NCBI GenBank assembly: GCA_037951165.1
Contig: JBBDHG010000019.1
Location: forward strand, 11,820,001 to 11,884,000
Direction: 5' to 3'
DNA: 64,000 nt
Source: Lophius americanus
Lineage: Eukaryota > Chordata > Actinopteri > Lophiiformes > Lophiidae
How positions within the stretch are numbered: position 1 is the stretch's first letter; each line of letters starts with the position of its first letter. Under the pieces are notes generated by a model. It made no database searches and was not told the origin of the DNA. It saw only the letters and a list, made by a program, of their open reading frames with translations. Of the stretch, positions 32,611 through 43,847 are shown in pieces. Both the position numbers and the translations under genes were made by a program.

Positions 32611-33445
32611 AATGATGGATATTACTGATTGTTAAAGCGTAAAACATGCAGGGATGAATGAGATGCAAAAAGATGGTGCAATAACACAAAAAAAGATATT
32701 TGATTTGTATGAGACGTAAGTGAATCGAGACTTTCTTCACACTGATGTTGAAAACCAACCTTGTGATTGGCTATTTGGTGAATGAAGATAATGTCTAATT
32801 TCGGTGTTATGTAAATTAAAACATTTTAAACAACATGTTTACTCATTTGTGACCTGTATTGTAATTGAGTAACTTTTAATATGTAGAATATTGTTAAAAT
32901 ACTTGCAGATTTTTCATTACTTACTATAAATTAACTAGGTTATTGAGATTAATTACACTACTGCCTTTATCACAAAATATTACAATCCTCTGCCACCGTG
33001 ACCTTTGTGCTCTATATTTCAACCCCAATACTGATCCTCACCAAAAAACAGTGCCAAGTGTAATCTAGAGCAGCAGCTACACAATTTTCAAAAGGTTTTG
33101 CTATTCAGCAGCCAAGCAGTAGGATCTACTCAACATATAGAGCAATTGCAGTCCAACATGTGTGACAATAGGAGGCAATAAGGGAGGGGCTGCGTTGTAT
33201 TAGAGAGGGTATGGGTTAGCTTAAAGGGATACAAATGAAAATGAACTGAAACGGTATTGACAGCACAGAAAATTGAGGATCGAATGGCTCAGATTATTGA
33301 TGTCACATTCCAAGAGTCTTTTCGATTGAGGCCTCACACTCCAATAGCGGAATACATAATCAGAGATTTACACTGTTTAAGGCAAAATCCCAGAAGCTTG
33401 GCCTCTGTCCTACCCTGATGGAGGATGAAACTGAGCCTTAACAAA

Positions 33446-33471
33446 TACACACACACCAACACACACACACA
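33446..33471. repeat. short CA tract
   Basis: ACACACACACC and ACACACACACAC separated by AA. Confidence 0.85.
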
Positions 33472-34349
33472 AACATAAGTACAGATATTTGCAAACACAG
33501 TATGAATACAAACCGTGGAGCATTGAAGATCTGCCTCATAACAAGAGCTGCTATTAACCCCTAATCAAATGAACCTTATGCCAATAAGAAATTGCCAGCA
33601 TGCTAAACATTAATGCTCTGAAAGCATCAGCTGCTTTCCTCAATGCTCTCTGAAGGTAAAGTAAACAAAATGAACCAATAATCCAACACTAAATGTCAGA
33701 TAAACTATTTAATATGGATAGTGTGTTGAATTTGGAAGGTCGGTCCAAAGGGTGGAGAACTGTGGACTGTTGGTGTTGCAGCAGAATCTGATCCTGGTCA
33801 AATATTTACTATTGATAAAATCAAATTCAGAAAAATATGACAGCACTATTAAAAGATTAAGCTATTTTATGAAACATAGAAGGCACACAGAACCAACAGA
33901 GCCAACTCACAATATACTGACAGGGTACAAACTGGCAAAACAACATTTCCATCACATGTCCTCGTGTGAGAATCATCCAAAAAGTGGAGGAAATCTCAGC
34001 AGCTGCAGTATTGCAGCAAAGTAAGCATGAAGACAACGATGTCCTCTCTCTGCTTGATACGGTCATTACCATTCCCCCTTTTAATCTTTTTCGGAGGCAG
34101 AACAAAGCGGAACCTTCCTGTTGCTCATCACTGATACCATCTGTTTTAGGATCACAAATTATCAAGCGTTTGAGAAATGAGAGTACCTCGTTTGAGGAGA
34201 AATAATGCACCTCTCCAGACACAGTCACCAAGACAAAACAAATATGTTTTCCCTGGAGAGTCATCATCAGTATTGCTCGAAACATCTCTTACAAAACACT
34301 GATTATGTCATTTAAGGTATAAAGAAGAAGGCAATAGCTGATCCTAGGG

Positions 34350-34368
34350 TGATGATGATGATGATGAT
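34350..34368. repeat. (GAT)6 run
   Basis: Six perfect GAT units. Confidence 0.9.
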
Positions 34369-37300
34369 AGTACTCAGGTGGCTTGATTATTATCCCACCA
34401 TTATTTCCTTTCAACCACCTCTTTCTCCATCATTAGTGGCTGGACTGGGAAAATGTGTTTGCGTAGGGAATAATTAAAATTTCAACCAATGCATTCGATC
34501 AATGCACTACATTTTTAAGACAAAGTACCATCACAAGGATGAAAACAGATTGGTCCAATGAGATGAATGACCATGGTATATTCACATCTTGGTACAGGGA
34601 TTTATAAGAAATGCTGTTCATTAACATGCCGGTGCGTGAATAACAGACAAGCTTTGATGTATAGTCCTCCCACATTCTGTACACACAACAGTTAACTCCA
34701 ACCAAATGCGTGACATACGCAAACACATTATTTGTGCCAGAATGAATGGGACTGTTACCAAGAGCTTCCATTTTTGTGTCATTAACGCAAGTTTGTTCCG
34801 GCAGCAGTCGGGCATGTGGTGAGTCAGTGAAGGACAATTATTCTATGAGACGCCTCATTTTTAGTCTTTCTTCCCTAGTTGCTCGGCTTTCCAGGGTTTT
34901 GCTAAGAGGGAGTATACATGACAACAAATCATGGCAGTGCCTTGATAGACATCCTCCTCCTGTCCAAGAGAAAAGGAAAAGATAAGGAGATGATCTGAAA
35001 TGCTGCCACCCCCTCTCCCACCTCTCTTCCTCTCTTCCCCTCGAGGCGATCTGCTTCTATGCTCTTCTTACCCACGTCTTTTATTTTCATGGTGCCTTTA
35101 AGGCATCGCTTTCCGATTGTGATACTGTTCTTGTATGGGTGAGATAAGCCTCTATGTACTGGTATTTTTCACCATTTTCCCTGTGTTTGTCCTCATTAAA
35201 ATGTAGCTCTTACAAGCAGTTCAGAACATTTTTTTGTGTTCAAGCCCAGGCCACGGTGTTTGCTGCTATCCCAGTGGTGAAGGCAATGAAATTAAGTCTC
35301 TAAGTGGCTGAAAATCAATCAACCCAAGCCAAGGGTCTAATTTTTTTCCTCTTCTTTTTTTTTTTGTGTGTGAACCTGCCAGGTTTACTTGGAGTATCAA
35401 ACATCTAGTTACTAAATATACCATACCTAAGGAACAAACACAATATTGTTTGAATATTGGTGGGTGGGTATTATTTCAGTCTGTTTTTCCTTTGCCATAG
35501 TGTGTGATTGCCAAAGTGTGCATGCCGACTGAGTACATTTTGAAGATTTTTAACTGATTTGTCTGCTGTCGTTTGAAATAAAGCTAAGCTTCCATCTGAG
35601 TGCTTTAACGATGAATCAAAATAAAGTAACTCTTTTTTTCTCCTTTAAGTGAAAAACAGAAGTCGGACCTGGGGCAGGATGCTAGGTATTTTACTCTTTC
35701 AAGAATCAAACAGAATTAAGCCACTTTGAAGACTCCAAGATATACATGGAATTAAATTAGTTGATGAAATAAGCTAGCCGCAGTTTCAGCCACTTCTTTA
35801 TGCTCAATGTTAAAGTCGTACGTAAATATGGACGATTCTTTCAATCCATACTTTCTGGCTATTTTGTAAGTATCTGTCTACATTTTTGGAGAGTTTACAA
35901 ATACGCAAGCAATAACTGAAATTAAGCAGTACCATGGCAAATAGTTGGGGGCAGTCACCATAATTCAGGCTAAAACCTTAAAATGTACACAGACACAACT
36001 CAGTAAAAAAAAGTATAGTGAAAAGTAAGTAATATACCACCATCCACATGGCAGGATGTGTTTGCATGCCTAACAAAGACCGTTTTGTAGAACATTAGGA
36101 CATTGTTTCTGTCTTTACTGCTCCACAACCTCCTACTCCACTATGTTTTTTGTTGTTGAAGCATTTGACTGTACACCGCCTTACAGTGAATGTATCACTA
36201 GCAACGTAACAGACCCTCGAAAAACGTTGTTGCTGAATGGTGTTATGTTTCAAACAACTGTTTTCGTGTGTAGTCGGAGTATGAAGGAGCCCCAAGTTAC
36301 CCACGTCTGAGGACTTGACTCCCTTCTGTGGAAACGCTTAAAAATGCCATTGGCTTTTCAGGATATCTATCCTTTAATTATTTAGGGCCAGCTGGGAGAA
36401 AATGTCTTTACAAGTCTAACAAAACCAGCACACTGGACAGAGGATAAAAAATTCCAAATATCAAGAGTGGGAATTATTAAATGGTGAACAAGCTGTGAGT
36501 GGTAATGGAATACAATGAAAGAATAGAGCAGCGGTTCAGCAATTTAAGAAAAAATGAAGGACTACTATACATATAGAACGAAACAGAAATTAAAGCATTT
36601 CTGCAACATTTTGATAATGAAATCACAACATAGTCTTGGGTGAATGAACTGCCTACAAATTTCATGGACATTTCTGGGCTCATCTGCTGTTTTTCATGTA
36701 AAATACATGCTGTTCATGTAATCAGTAATCAATAATCAGATTAATGAATGTACTCTCAACCAATCACATCACTGGTCTTATTGCACTGAAACAGCTGTGC
36801 CCAACCTACTGACACATTATGACACTAACCCAACAAATTAGACTAGAATGTCATTCAGTGGAGGGCCAACCTCTGACAAGGTGAACCTTTCCGTTTTGGC
36901 TTTTAATTATTTTCTTTTTGCATGGCTCAGCTATGTACAAGACAAATTCCTCTACTGATTAGGCCGACTAATCTCAATAGACACAGTGAGTTTGTACTCA
37001 TAATACTGAATTTGGTCCCGGCTACCACCCCATGAACAAAAAAGCAGACAAGGGCAGATTATGTTTTCACATTTCACTACACCTCTGTGTAAAGCTGTCT
37101 GGACTTCTACTCCTGGAAATACATGACGTCCAGATGTTGAACTTGGGTCTCTGCAGTGGAGCTGTGTATTTTGAGTCTCACAACACAGAACACATATACA
37201 CAGTATGTCGAAATTCAAGGCAGACACACAAAGATGTCTCAAATCTACTCAAACACAAGCCATTCATAGAGTAAACACTATGAAATGGCTCTCTGCCTTG

Positions 37301-38261
37301 ATCAAATGAAATTAAGAATCACACTGCCGTGTGTTTGAAATGTCTCAAAGATGCAAACCACTGTTGGTCTCTTCATCGCATCTTTCTCTGAGTAAAATGA
37401 TCGTACTTTGCATGCGCAACCTTCATACGTGAAGTACGTGAAGTAACGACAGGTCAATGGCCCAGCCACTTGCCCTTGTGGCTGATTAAAAGCCCGGTCT
37501 TTTATGATGTTATTCAAGCGTTGAAAATGTGAGGGCATTAGACTTACTTACATATAGCTAACAGCTTACACTAATGACAGCTTGTATCAGAAGATAAATA
37601 TATTGGATGGATGGCTCCAACAATGCCATAACTCTACCCCGAAATTTCTGTGTGACATCTATTCAAATGGGGTATTTCCTTGCATTTATATTTGGGGGGT
37701 TTATATGCATGTGCAACTGGGTTTGACCTGAGACATGAAGCATTTAGCACTTATTTTGCAGTTTCCCTTCACACAATTAGAAAAATACAATAGAAAAGAA
37801 TAAAGACATAAACTAAAACTAAAGGTATAAACGTATAAAATAATTAAATATGTTCAAAAGAACAAAATCTATCCACAATTTTATATTAATGGAATCAAAT
37901 ACATTTGGACATATCGTGCTGACATTGATAATCCCCTCTCATGCCATTTCCTGGTTCACAATTAGTGAATTGCCTCAACAAATATTGTACAGAATGCCAT
38001 GAAATAACAACCAATTTACTTGCTTGTTTGACTGATGTTGCTTCATTGACATGAAATTGCACTGTCGAAGAAGAGAGCCAGCATTCCGCCACTCACGCAA
38101 AAGTTTATCCAGTGGTGGAGAAGGTTACTACCTGCTCATCAGTAGTGATAAAGTCACAATCACAATGGGTGCAACATTGTATTCAGTATTTTGATTGAGA
38201 ACACTTAAATGTGATTATCTGGAGCATAATGTGACAATGTTAACCACATTTATTGTTATTT

Positions 38262-38466
38262 CCCCAAAAAAGTCATGGTTCTTTTTTCGCATAGACTTTA
38301 GTGTTAGGAGGAACTGGAATGATTTGGGGAGAGATATTGTTTGTATTTCTGACACTAGGGGGAGCTTTATCTCCAAAATGTTTTGGGCAATTTTTCTCAA
38401 ACATTGGTCCAATTTAGTCCAAATTCGGTGCATATTAGTCAGCACAAGGATGTGTTATCCTTTTTA
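38262..38466 (+). mobile_element. Helitron-like element, copy C (one monomer, no tail)
   Basis: A single monomer with GCATAGACTTTAGTGTTAGG, TCTGACACTAGGGGGAGCTT, CAAACATTGGTCCAATTTAG and TCCAAATTCGGTGCATATTA. These match copies A, B and D in the same order. It stops abruptly at a reversed Tc1-like fragment. Confidence 0.6.
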
Positions 38467-38469
38467 GAC

Positions 38470-38576
38470 CCACAGTTCTGGAGATGCTCTGCCTCAGTCG
38501 ACTAGCCATCACATTTGACCTTTGTCGAAGTGGCAAAGATCCTTACACTTCCTGCTTCCAACACCAATTCCAATTT
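38470..38576 (-). mobile_element. Tc1-like transposon fragment (N-terminal transposase region)
   Basis: GTTCTGGAGATGCTCTG, CTAGCCATCACATTTGACCT, GATCCTTAC and CCTGCTTCCAACACCAATTC are the reverse complement of the Tc1-like 5' coding region, as in the copy at 41430-41560. The transposase runs on the minus strand. Truncated on both sides. Confidence 0.7.
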
Positions 38577-38577
38577 A

Positions 38578-38665
38578 CAAGGAGCCGGACCTTGTGGGTC
38601 CGTTCCTTGCAAAGAGCCATTCAAAAGACTGGCTCATTTTTATATTTATTTATCTTCAAGAAGCC
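38578..38665. mobile_element. hAT-like non-autonomous fragment
   Basis: GGAGCCGGACCTTGTGGG, CAAAGAGCCATTCAAAAGAC and TGGCTCATTTTTATATTT resemble a fish hAT-type element rich in GAGCC/GGCTC motifs. A related shard is at 39298-39350. Confidence 0.4.
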
Positions 38666-38755
38666 AGCCTGGGGTTAGTTCATTTTATGCGGGAAATAAT
38701 CACTGGGAGGAATGATAGGGTAAGATTTGTATCAGAATCATTCATACTTCGAAAT

Positions 38756-38782
38756 CCCACCAATATATTTTCTATTGGTGGG
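38756..38782. repeat. perfect 10-bp stem hairpin
   Basis: CCCACCAATA (38756-38765) pairs perfectly with TATTGGTGGG (38773-38782) around a 7-base loop. Confidence 0.8.
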
Positions 38783-38935
38783 TTATCTGAGTTGGAATTC
38801 ATCTGAAATATTGAGTATAGTTTCATTTGGCATGTGTGGACTAGATTCAGTGATGGAGTGAAGTCGTGCCAAAAACATAACGTAGAGCTGTCCTACCGTC
38901 AGCCGCTCAATCCAGGAAACAGGGGGATAGTGTTT

Positions 38936-39015
38936 AGTAGGGTTGTGCGAAATTTGGTACTGATCCGATACCAAGTAAACACAGGGCCAGTATTGCAGAT
39001 ACCAATACTGATAGT
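38936..39015. mobile_element. GATACC-rich transposon fragment
   Basis: AGGGTTGTGCGAAATTTGGT, CTGATCCGATACCAAGTAAA, CACAGGGCCAGTATTG and AGATACCAATACTGATAG resemble a GATACCG-rich fish DNA-transposon end. The superfamily is uncertain. Confidence 0.35.
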
Positions 39016-39297
39016 TTTTTCTTAGAAGAGCAACTTATCTACTTTCGTGTAGGGGAGAGCAATACGTCATAATTTATGAAGTGAATGCATTCTCAATATG
39101 CAAATTTGAATGGAAATTTGAATTTGATTTTTTGATTTTAGGCAAATAAAAAATACTTTTTATAAACAAACTCAATTTGCAAACATGAAATCTGCACTCA
39201 TCTGGAGAACTGAAAACTGAGAAATGTTTTAAATTAAAAGGAAACTTTTTCAGTTAAGTAAAATAACTGGCCATGACGTCTGCATCTGGCATCTGCA

Positions 39298-39350
39298 TTA
39301 GAGATGGGATTCATGGCTCTTTGAAGGAAGCCCGATCTTATGCACTTAGC
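39298..39350. mobile_element. hAT-like fragment, second shard
   Basis: AGAGATGGGATTCATGGCTC and TTTGAAGGAAGCCCGATCTT resemble the terminus of the GAGCC-rich element seen at 38578. The two could be ends of one element split by later insertions. Confidence 0.35.
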
Positions 39351-40039
39351 ACTAGGAAGATCACTCAGGGTTTACTTTTACACCTTGGAGTTAGTAATTA
39401 AGGTTATCTTAATTTTAACTTAACCCATCTGCAGCAGCACGATGCGGGAATTTATTATTACAGGGTTTAACTAGTGATTGAAAGGGGAAACACAATTTCA
39501 TAAATTGACGGAGAAGACAAGGGAAAAGAAGAGAGAGACTCAGAATTTCTAGTGAGGTTTGAATTTAGGCACTGGCTGAAGTGTACATCAAACATATAGA
39601 CACACAGACCCTTATTTATTAATGCTCACTAGCATAAGGCTAATGCCCAGTATTTGGAGTCTTTGAAGAGAATAAAGACTTGCTCAAATAGCGTAAATAC
39701 AGATATATCATCCCGAGATTAAATTCACGCAAATGATGCGTGGAAAGTTCTGTCAACTTTCTCTCCTAAAACATCATGAATCCCTCGAGCATATATGGAT
39801 TGGCCAGCTTTATTTTAGCTTAGTAATACTGTGCATATAGGCTGGAGTGAATAAAGCCATATTATTATGTCTAGTTTTGTTCAGCAAGCCCAGATAGAGG
39901 GTTAAGCTATGTTTTTCAAGTACATAAAATTGTATGAAGAGTCGGGTTTGAGTTGAGGATAATGTTTTAGAAGTTTTAGAAGGGTGGCTTCTAGCTGATA
40001 TAATAAGCTACCTCTTAAATAACATTTTTAAACACATTT

Positions 40040-40320
40040 TACAGCCTTGCTTTTATTGGAGGTCATCCTCTTCATTCTTTTATCCTTTTATTTTTTTAGC
40101 TTCCAGTTGCCTTTGGGATTCTCTTATTATTGTTATTCTTTGTTTTTATTGCTTTCATTGTGTTATGTCAATTTGTTTTGTTTTTTTATTGCTCATCACT
40201 GTTTCAATCTTATGATTGTGCATTATTACCCTGGGAGTTTTCTGTCTTTTTCTTGGCTGTCAAAGTACTTTGTCAACATTCGTTTTTTAAGGGGCTTCAT
40301 AAATAAAAAATATTCTTAAG
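40040..40320 (+). mobile_element. LINE 3'UTR tail (L2/CR1-like)
   Basis: T-rich stretch ending in CAAAGTACTTTGTCAACATT and GGGGCTTCATAAATAAAAA. This resembles the A-A-G-C-A-C-T-T-T-G-T-A-A...A-T-A-A-A-T-A-A-A tail of fish L2/CR1-like LINEs. No coding sequence of the element remains. Confidence 0.45.
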
Positions 40321-41040
40321 TGATGAGCACACTTAGGAGAAAGCTTAGGTCTGTTAAAAAGAATGCATGTCTATGCAAAAACCCGATACTATACATATAT
40401 TAATGAAGACCATCACCAGGGAGATACAGTTGCCGGGGGACAGCAGGATATCTGGGTTAGGGTCTGATCATTGTATCTGATCTGTGCTTGTGACGCTTTT
40501 CACAGCAGAAAGATAAGAGATTTATCCATCAGCGAAAATATACATTTACATTATGAAGTATTTTTGACCCATTTTCAGTTTTCAGTGCCTACATTATTCG
40601 CATCCACAGTGTTTGTGGCTTTCACTCATGGGGTTTAAGCTGGGTTTTGATTTCACTGAGAGAGCTTACACACTAGCTTAGCCTCATCTCTGGATAAAAT
40701 CCATGCTGCCTCCGCTTGGAAGAGGACCAGTGGCCATGCGCGAGAGTCGGAGACTCATTGAGTAAGAGTGAAGTGGAATTCTTATGACAGATGGTCACAC
40801 TTGGTATTCGTTTCTGTGGGCAGTAGTGCAAAGAGTGATTCCAAAATACATTCTGGCATCATAAATGGGGGTAGTGGGACAATTCCAGAGCTGCAAATGA
40901 CCGTGTCCCTTTTGTTTCCTTTAATTCCACGGTCTTTGCTTCCTATTTCGCCAACTTTATCTGCCCCTCTGACTTCTGCCATCCCTATCAATCTTATCAT
41001 CATCGTTTCCTACTAGTACATCCTGCCTCACCCCTCTCCT

Positions 41041-41075
41041 ATGGAATAGGACTCTTCCATAGACTCCTATTCCAT
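41041..41075. repeat. perfect 11-bp stem hairpin
   Basis: ATGGAATAGGA (41041-41051) pairs perfectly with TCCTATTCCAT (41065-41075) around a 13-base loop. Confidence 0.8.
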
Positions 41076-41354
41076 CCCACACCTATTCCATCACCCCTGG
41101 ATGTTTTTGGATGTCACTTTACTTAAAGTTAATTTGTATACCAAGCCTGGCTCGGGGACCGGGATGACTTTAAAAGTTCAAAGTTCTAAAGTTTATTTTC
41201 TTTCTGTCCCTCTCTTTTCCCTTTATTTCCTAAAAATAATTGCATACTCGAGTATATACAAATGTCTCAAGGGTAGTCTGAGCTGTGCCAAAGGGGAAGA
41301 CATTCATTACAGAAGTCAATACTACATGAATCAGCAACAATATTATAACCATTG

Positions 41355-41590
41355 AGATGGGAGATCAGAATAACATTAATTATCTTGTTACAATGACATA
41401 TGTCAGTGGGTAGGACATATTTGATAGCAAGTGAACATTTTTTTTTTGAAGCTGATGTGTTGGAAGCAGAAAAAATGGGTAAATGGATCTGATTTTGAAA
41501 AAGGCAAAATTGTGATGGCTAGAGTTCCTTGGCTGCGATGGTTAGTACCTACCAAAGTGTTCAAAGGAAAGACAGCTGGTGAATCACACT
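41355..41590 (+). mobile_element. Tc1-like transposon, 5' region and N-terminal transposase fragment
   Basis: AGAATAACATTAATTATCTT, ATGTCAGTGGGTAGGACATA, AGCAAGTGAACATT and GATGTGTTGGAAGCAGAAAA are the leader. They are followed by a plus-strand frame with NGSDFEKGKIVMARVPWLRW, which matches the helix-turn-helix start of Tc1-like transposase (S-D-F-D-K-G-Q-I-V-M-A-R). LVPTKVFKGKTAG corresponds to the S-T-Y-Q-K-W block. The DDE catalytic domain and the 3' end are absent. Confidence 0.75.
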
Positions 41591-42787
41591 TTATCATCTT
41601 GATCATGACATCGAAGTATCCCACTGGAGTAGAGGGATACGGAGCAGCTATTCTTTTAAACACAGAGGATGTATTCTGCTCTTACTCTCAGCCATTTCTG
41701 TGGCCAGTAGTCGTCCTGCTCAACAGTGGCAAGATACTGCCTGGTCAGGCTAAAAGCTGGAGGAATACGTATGTATAGCTTGGTGTGTGTCAGACCGCAG
41801 TGGATTTAGCCTCCCTCGTGTTAGAGAGGATTGACATGTGTTTTGGGTGTGTCACTTCATATGCCTGGGCATTCATTCACCCTGTCCAAAATCTGAACCA
41901 ACCATCTTGTCGGCTGATATTTTTAAGGTGTGGATAAGATTTGCAGAATTTGTTATTTTTATGATTATTGCTGTTATTTTTCCCTCTTTTTAAAAAAAAT
42001 TGTATGTACAGAATGTAAGTTTTAATCATTAAAACAAATTAAAAGTTCTGTTTTACGAAACTAGCTAACTGCAGTCATAACCCCACTTATGGGAAATCAC
42101 ATGCTTCTTTTAATTAGAATTCAATACTGTGTGTCTCTCGTATTGAGTTGAATAGAATCCTCACATGATGACGGGATTCACTGGTGAGAGGTGTACTGCA
42201 GCCTCACTTAGCTGATTTAGTTACCGGCAGGTCTCTAGACAGCTAAATGACGGGGTGATGAGAGATTAGAATAACCACTGGATAATTAACGGGGCATGGT
42301 AAAAAGGCCTTATTATACTCCTTCTGTGTAAAGCTGGTAAAAGACATAGAAAAATAAACAAATCCATTACTGAGATTTATTTGGCGTTATTAAAGTCACC
42401 CGGACAATAATATAGAAAGGGCAGCATTTCATCACGTTTAGAGCATGGAGAGTAATGAGTTGTCATAAGCAGAGAACCAGATGGAGGACATTACATTAAC
42501 TTTTCATATGAAGCATTATTTCAACTACTGTCACTATGGATTGTGCAAAATAAAAAGAGAAAAAATAATTGACAGTCTCTTGGTTGAAAGGGACACAAAG
42601 AGCAAACAATCAAATCCCCCTTGATGCAACCTTGGTAGAGGTTTGAGGAGGTGCAGGGTCACTAGTTGTGTGTGTGAAAGGACTCGGCAGGGACACGACG
42701 CTCAACACATAACTGCACAGTAGAGGAGCAGGAAATGATTTCGCAAACCTTTCCAGATTGCTCTTTTTTTACTCTCTTTTTTCTAAG

Positions 42788-42877
42788 ACTGATGGCAGCT
42801 TCACTATCCCATTTCTGACACTTCCTTTGAATAAAATGGAAGACAGAAAATGTTAAAGAAACTTAGCTTCTTATTCT
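42788..42877 (+). repeat. duplicated ~90-bp segment, copy 1
   Basis: Contains TTTCTGACACTTCCTTTGAA then TAAAATGGAAGACAGAAAA. It matches 43759-43847 at roughly nine bases in ten, in the same orientation, about 970 bases apart. No similarity to a named family was recognised. Confidence 0.75.
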
Positions 42878-43018
42878 GTTTGAATCAAATGGGGACCAAC
42901 AGGGCTTTGATGGAACCACCACAACCCTCCCAAAAAGGGATTTCAAAAGTTAGTGTTATGTAGCCATAAACGGTGTATGTGTGTTTTTAACATATCCAGG
43001 CTAATTCATTTCAACAAA

Positions 43019-43305
43019 CGGCGCTGATGTGGTGCATTGGGAGGTTCTTAGTTAAAATCCAGGCGGTTGCGTGTCTTTTCTACATCGGTTCCTCCGGGTA
43101 TCCCGGCTCTCTCCAAAAGTTAAAAAAAACAAGATAGGTGAACTGGTGACTCTAAATTGCCTTTAGGTGTGAATGGCTGTTAGTGCAGTGTGTTTTTAGC
43201 ATATTATTGTCAATTAGTTAGAGCTAGTGGGTTTTATTGCCTGAGGATGTGAGCATGAATGATTGTTGGCAACTGGCAACTTGTCCAGAGTCTACATCGT
43301 CTCTC
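43019..43305 (+). mobile_element. V-SINE (DANA/Mermaid-type), degraded
   Basis: GCGCTGATGTGGTGCATTGG corresponds to the tRNA-derived A-box region and GTTAAAATCC to the B box. GGTTCCTCCGGGTATCCCGG and GGTGACTCTAAATTGCCTTT are the conserved V-SINE central domain. AACTTGTCCAGAGTCTACAT is the 3' part. It has an insertion or divergent stretch around 43180-43250. Confidence 0.7.
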
Positions 43306-43758
43306 ATGAAACAACAAATGATTGGTCCTCTTTAGGTTTTTCATCTTATTTCATGATCTTTCATTATTTTCCGGACATTTGTCAGGTGATTCCACGGTTT
43401 GGGTTATTTTAATGAAAAGTCTAAATCTGTTGAATTGATTGACAAGAAAAGTGGTACAAATAACATGATTTACAGAGAGTTATCCCCTGACTTTTTTTCA
43501 AATACCACTAGCTTATGTTCACTGTTAATTAAAATATTACAGTGCTGCTGACACACTAAACTAAAATGGTGGCCATGATAAAAAAAAATTGAAATGTTAC
43601 TCATCCCAATCAGCATTAACAGGTTAGCATTTAGCTCAAAGCCCCACTGTAATGAAGTGCAGCTTCACAGATCTGCTGGCATAGCTGCTTAAGAACGTAT
43701 TCTCTGAATGTGCACCTGTAGCTGGAATGGCAATTTGACTGAGTGCCTCCCTGTTACC

Positions 43759-43847
43759 TGACAAAGTGGCAGTTTCCCAATCCCCTTTCTGACACTTCCT
43801 TTGAATAAAATGGAAGACAGAAAAGGTTATAGAAATTTAGCTTGTTA
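43759..43847 (+). repeat. duplicated ~90-bp segment, copy 2
   Basis: Second copy of the 42788-42877 segment. Differences are scattered substitutions (for example AAAGGTTATAGAAATTTAGC against AAATGTTAAAGAAACTTAGC). Confidence 0.75.

Larger units (their letters stand above)
27771..38261. other. long intronic stretch with few repeats
   Basis: About 10.5 kb in which I found no transposon with confidence. It holds short simple repeats (A/TA tract 32573-32610, CA tract 33446-33471, GAT run 34350-34368). The low transposon load is compatible with selectively constrained regulatory DNA. Open frames at 33857-34285 and 34499-34837 (minus) have no recognisable domain. Confidence 0.5.

Noticed and set aside
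33857..34837. 142- and 112-codon minus-strand frames
   Set aside because: Composition and content look like noncoding DNA; nothing matches expected grid1 exon 3 residues.
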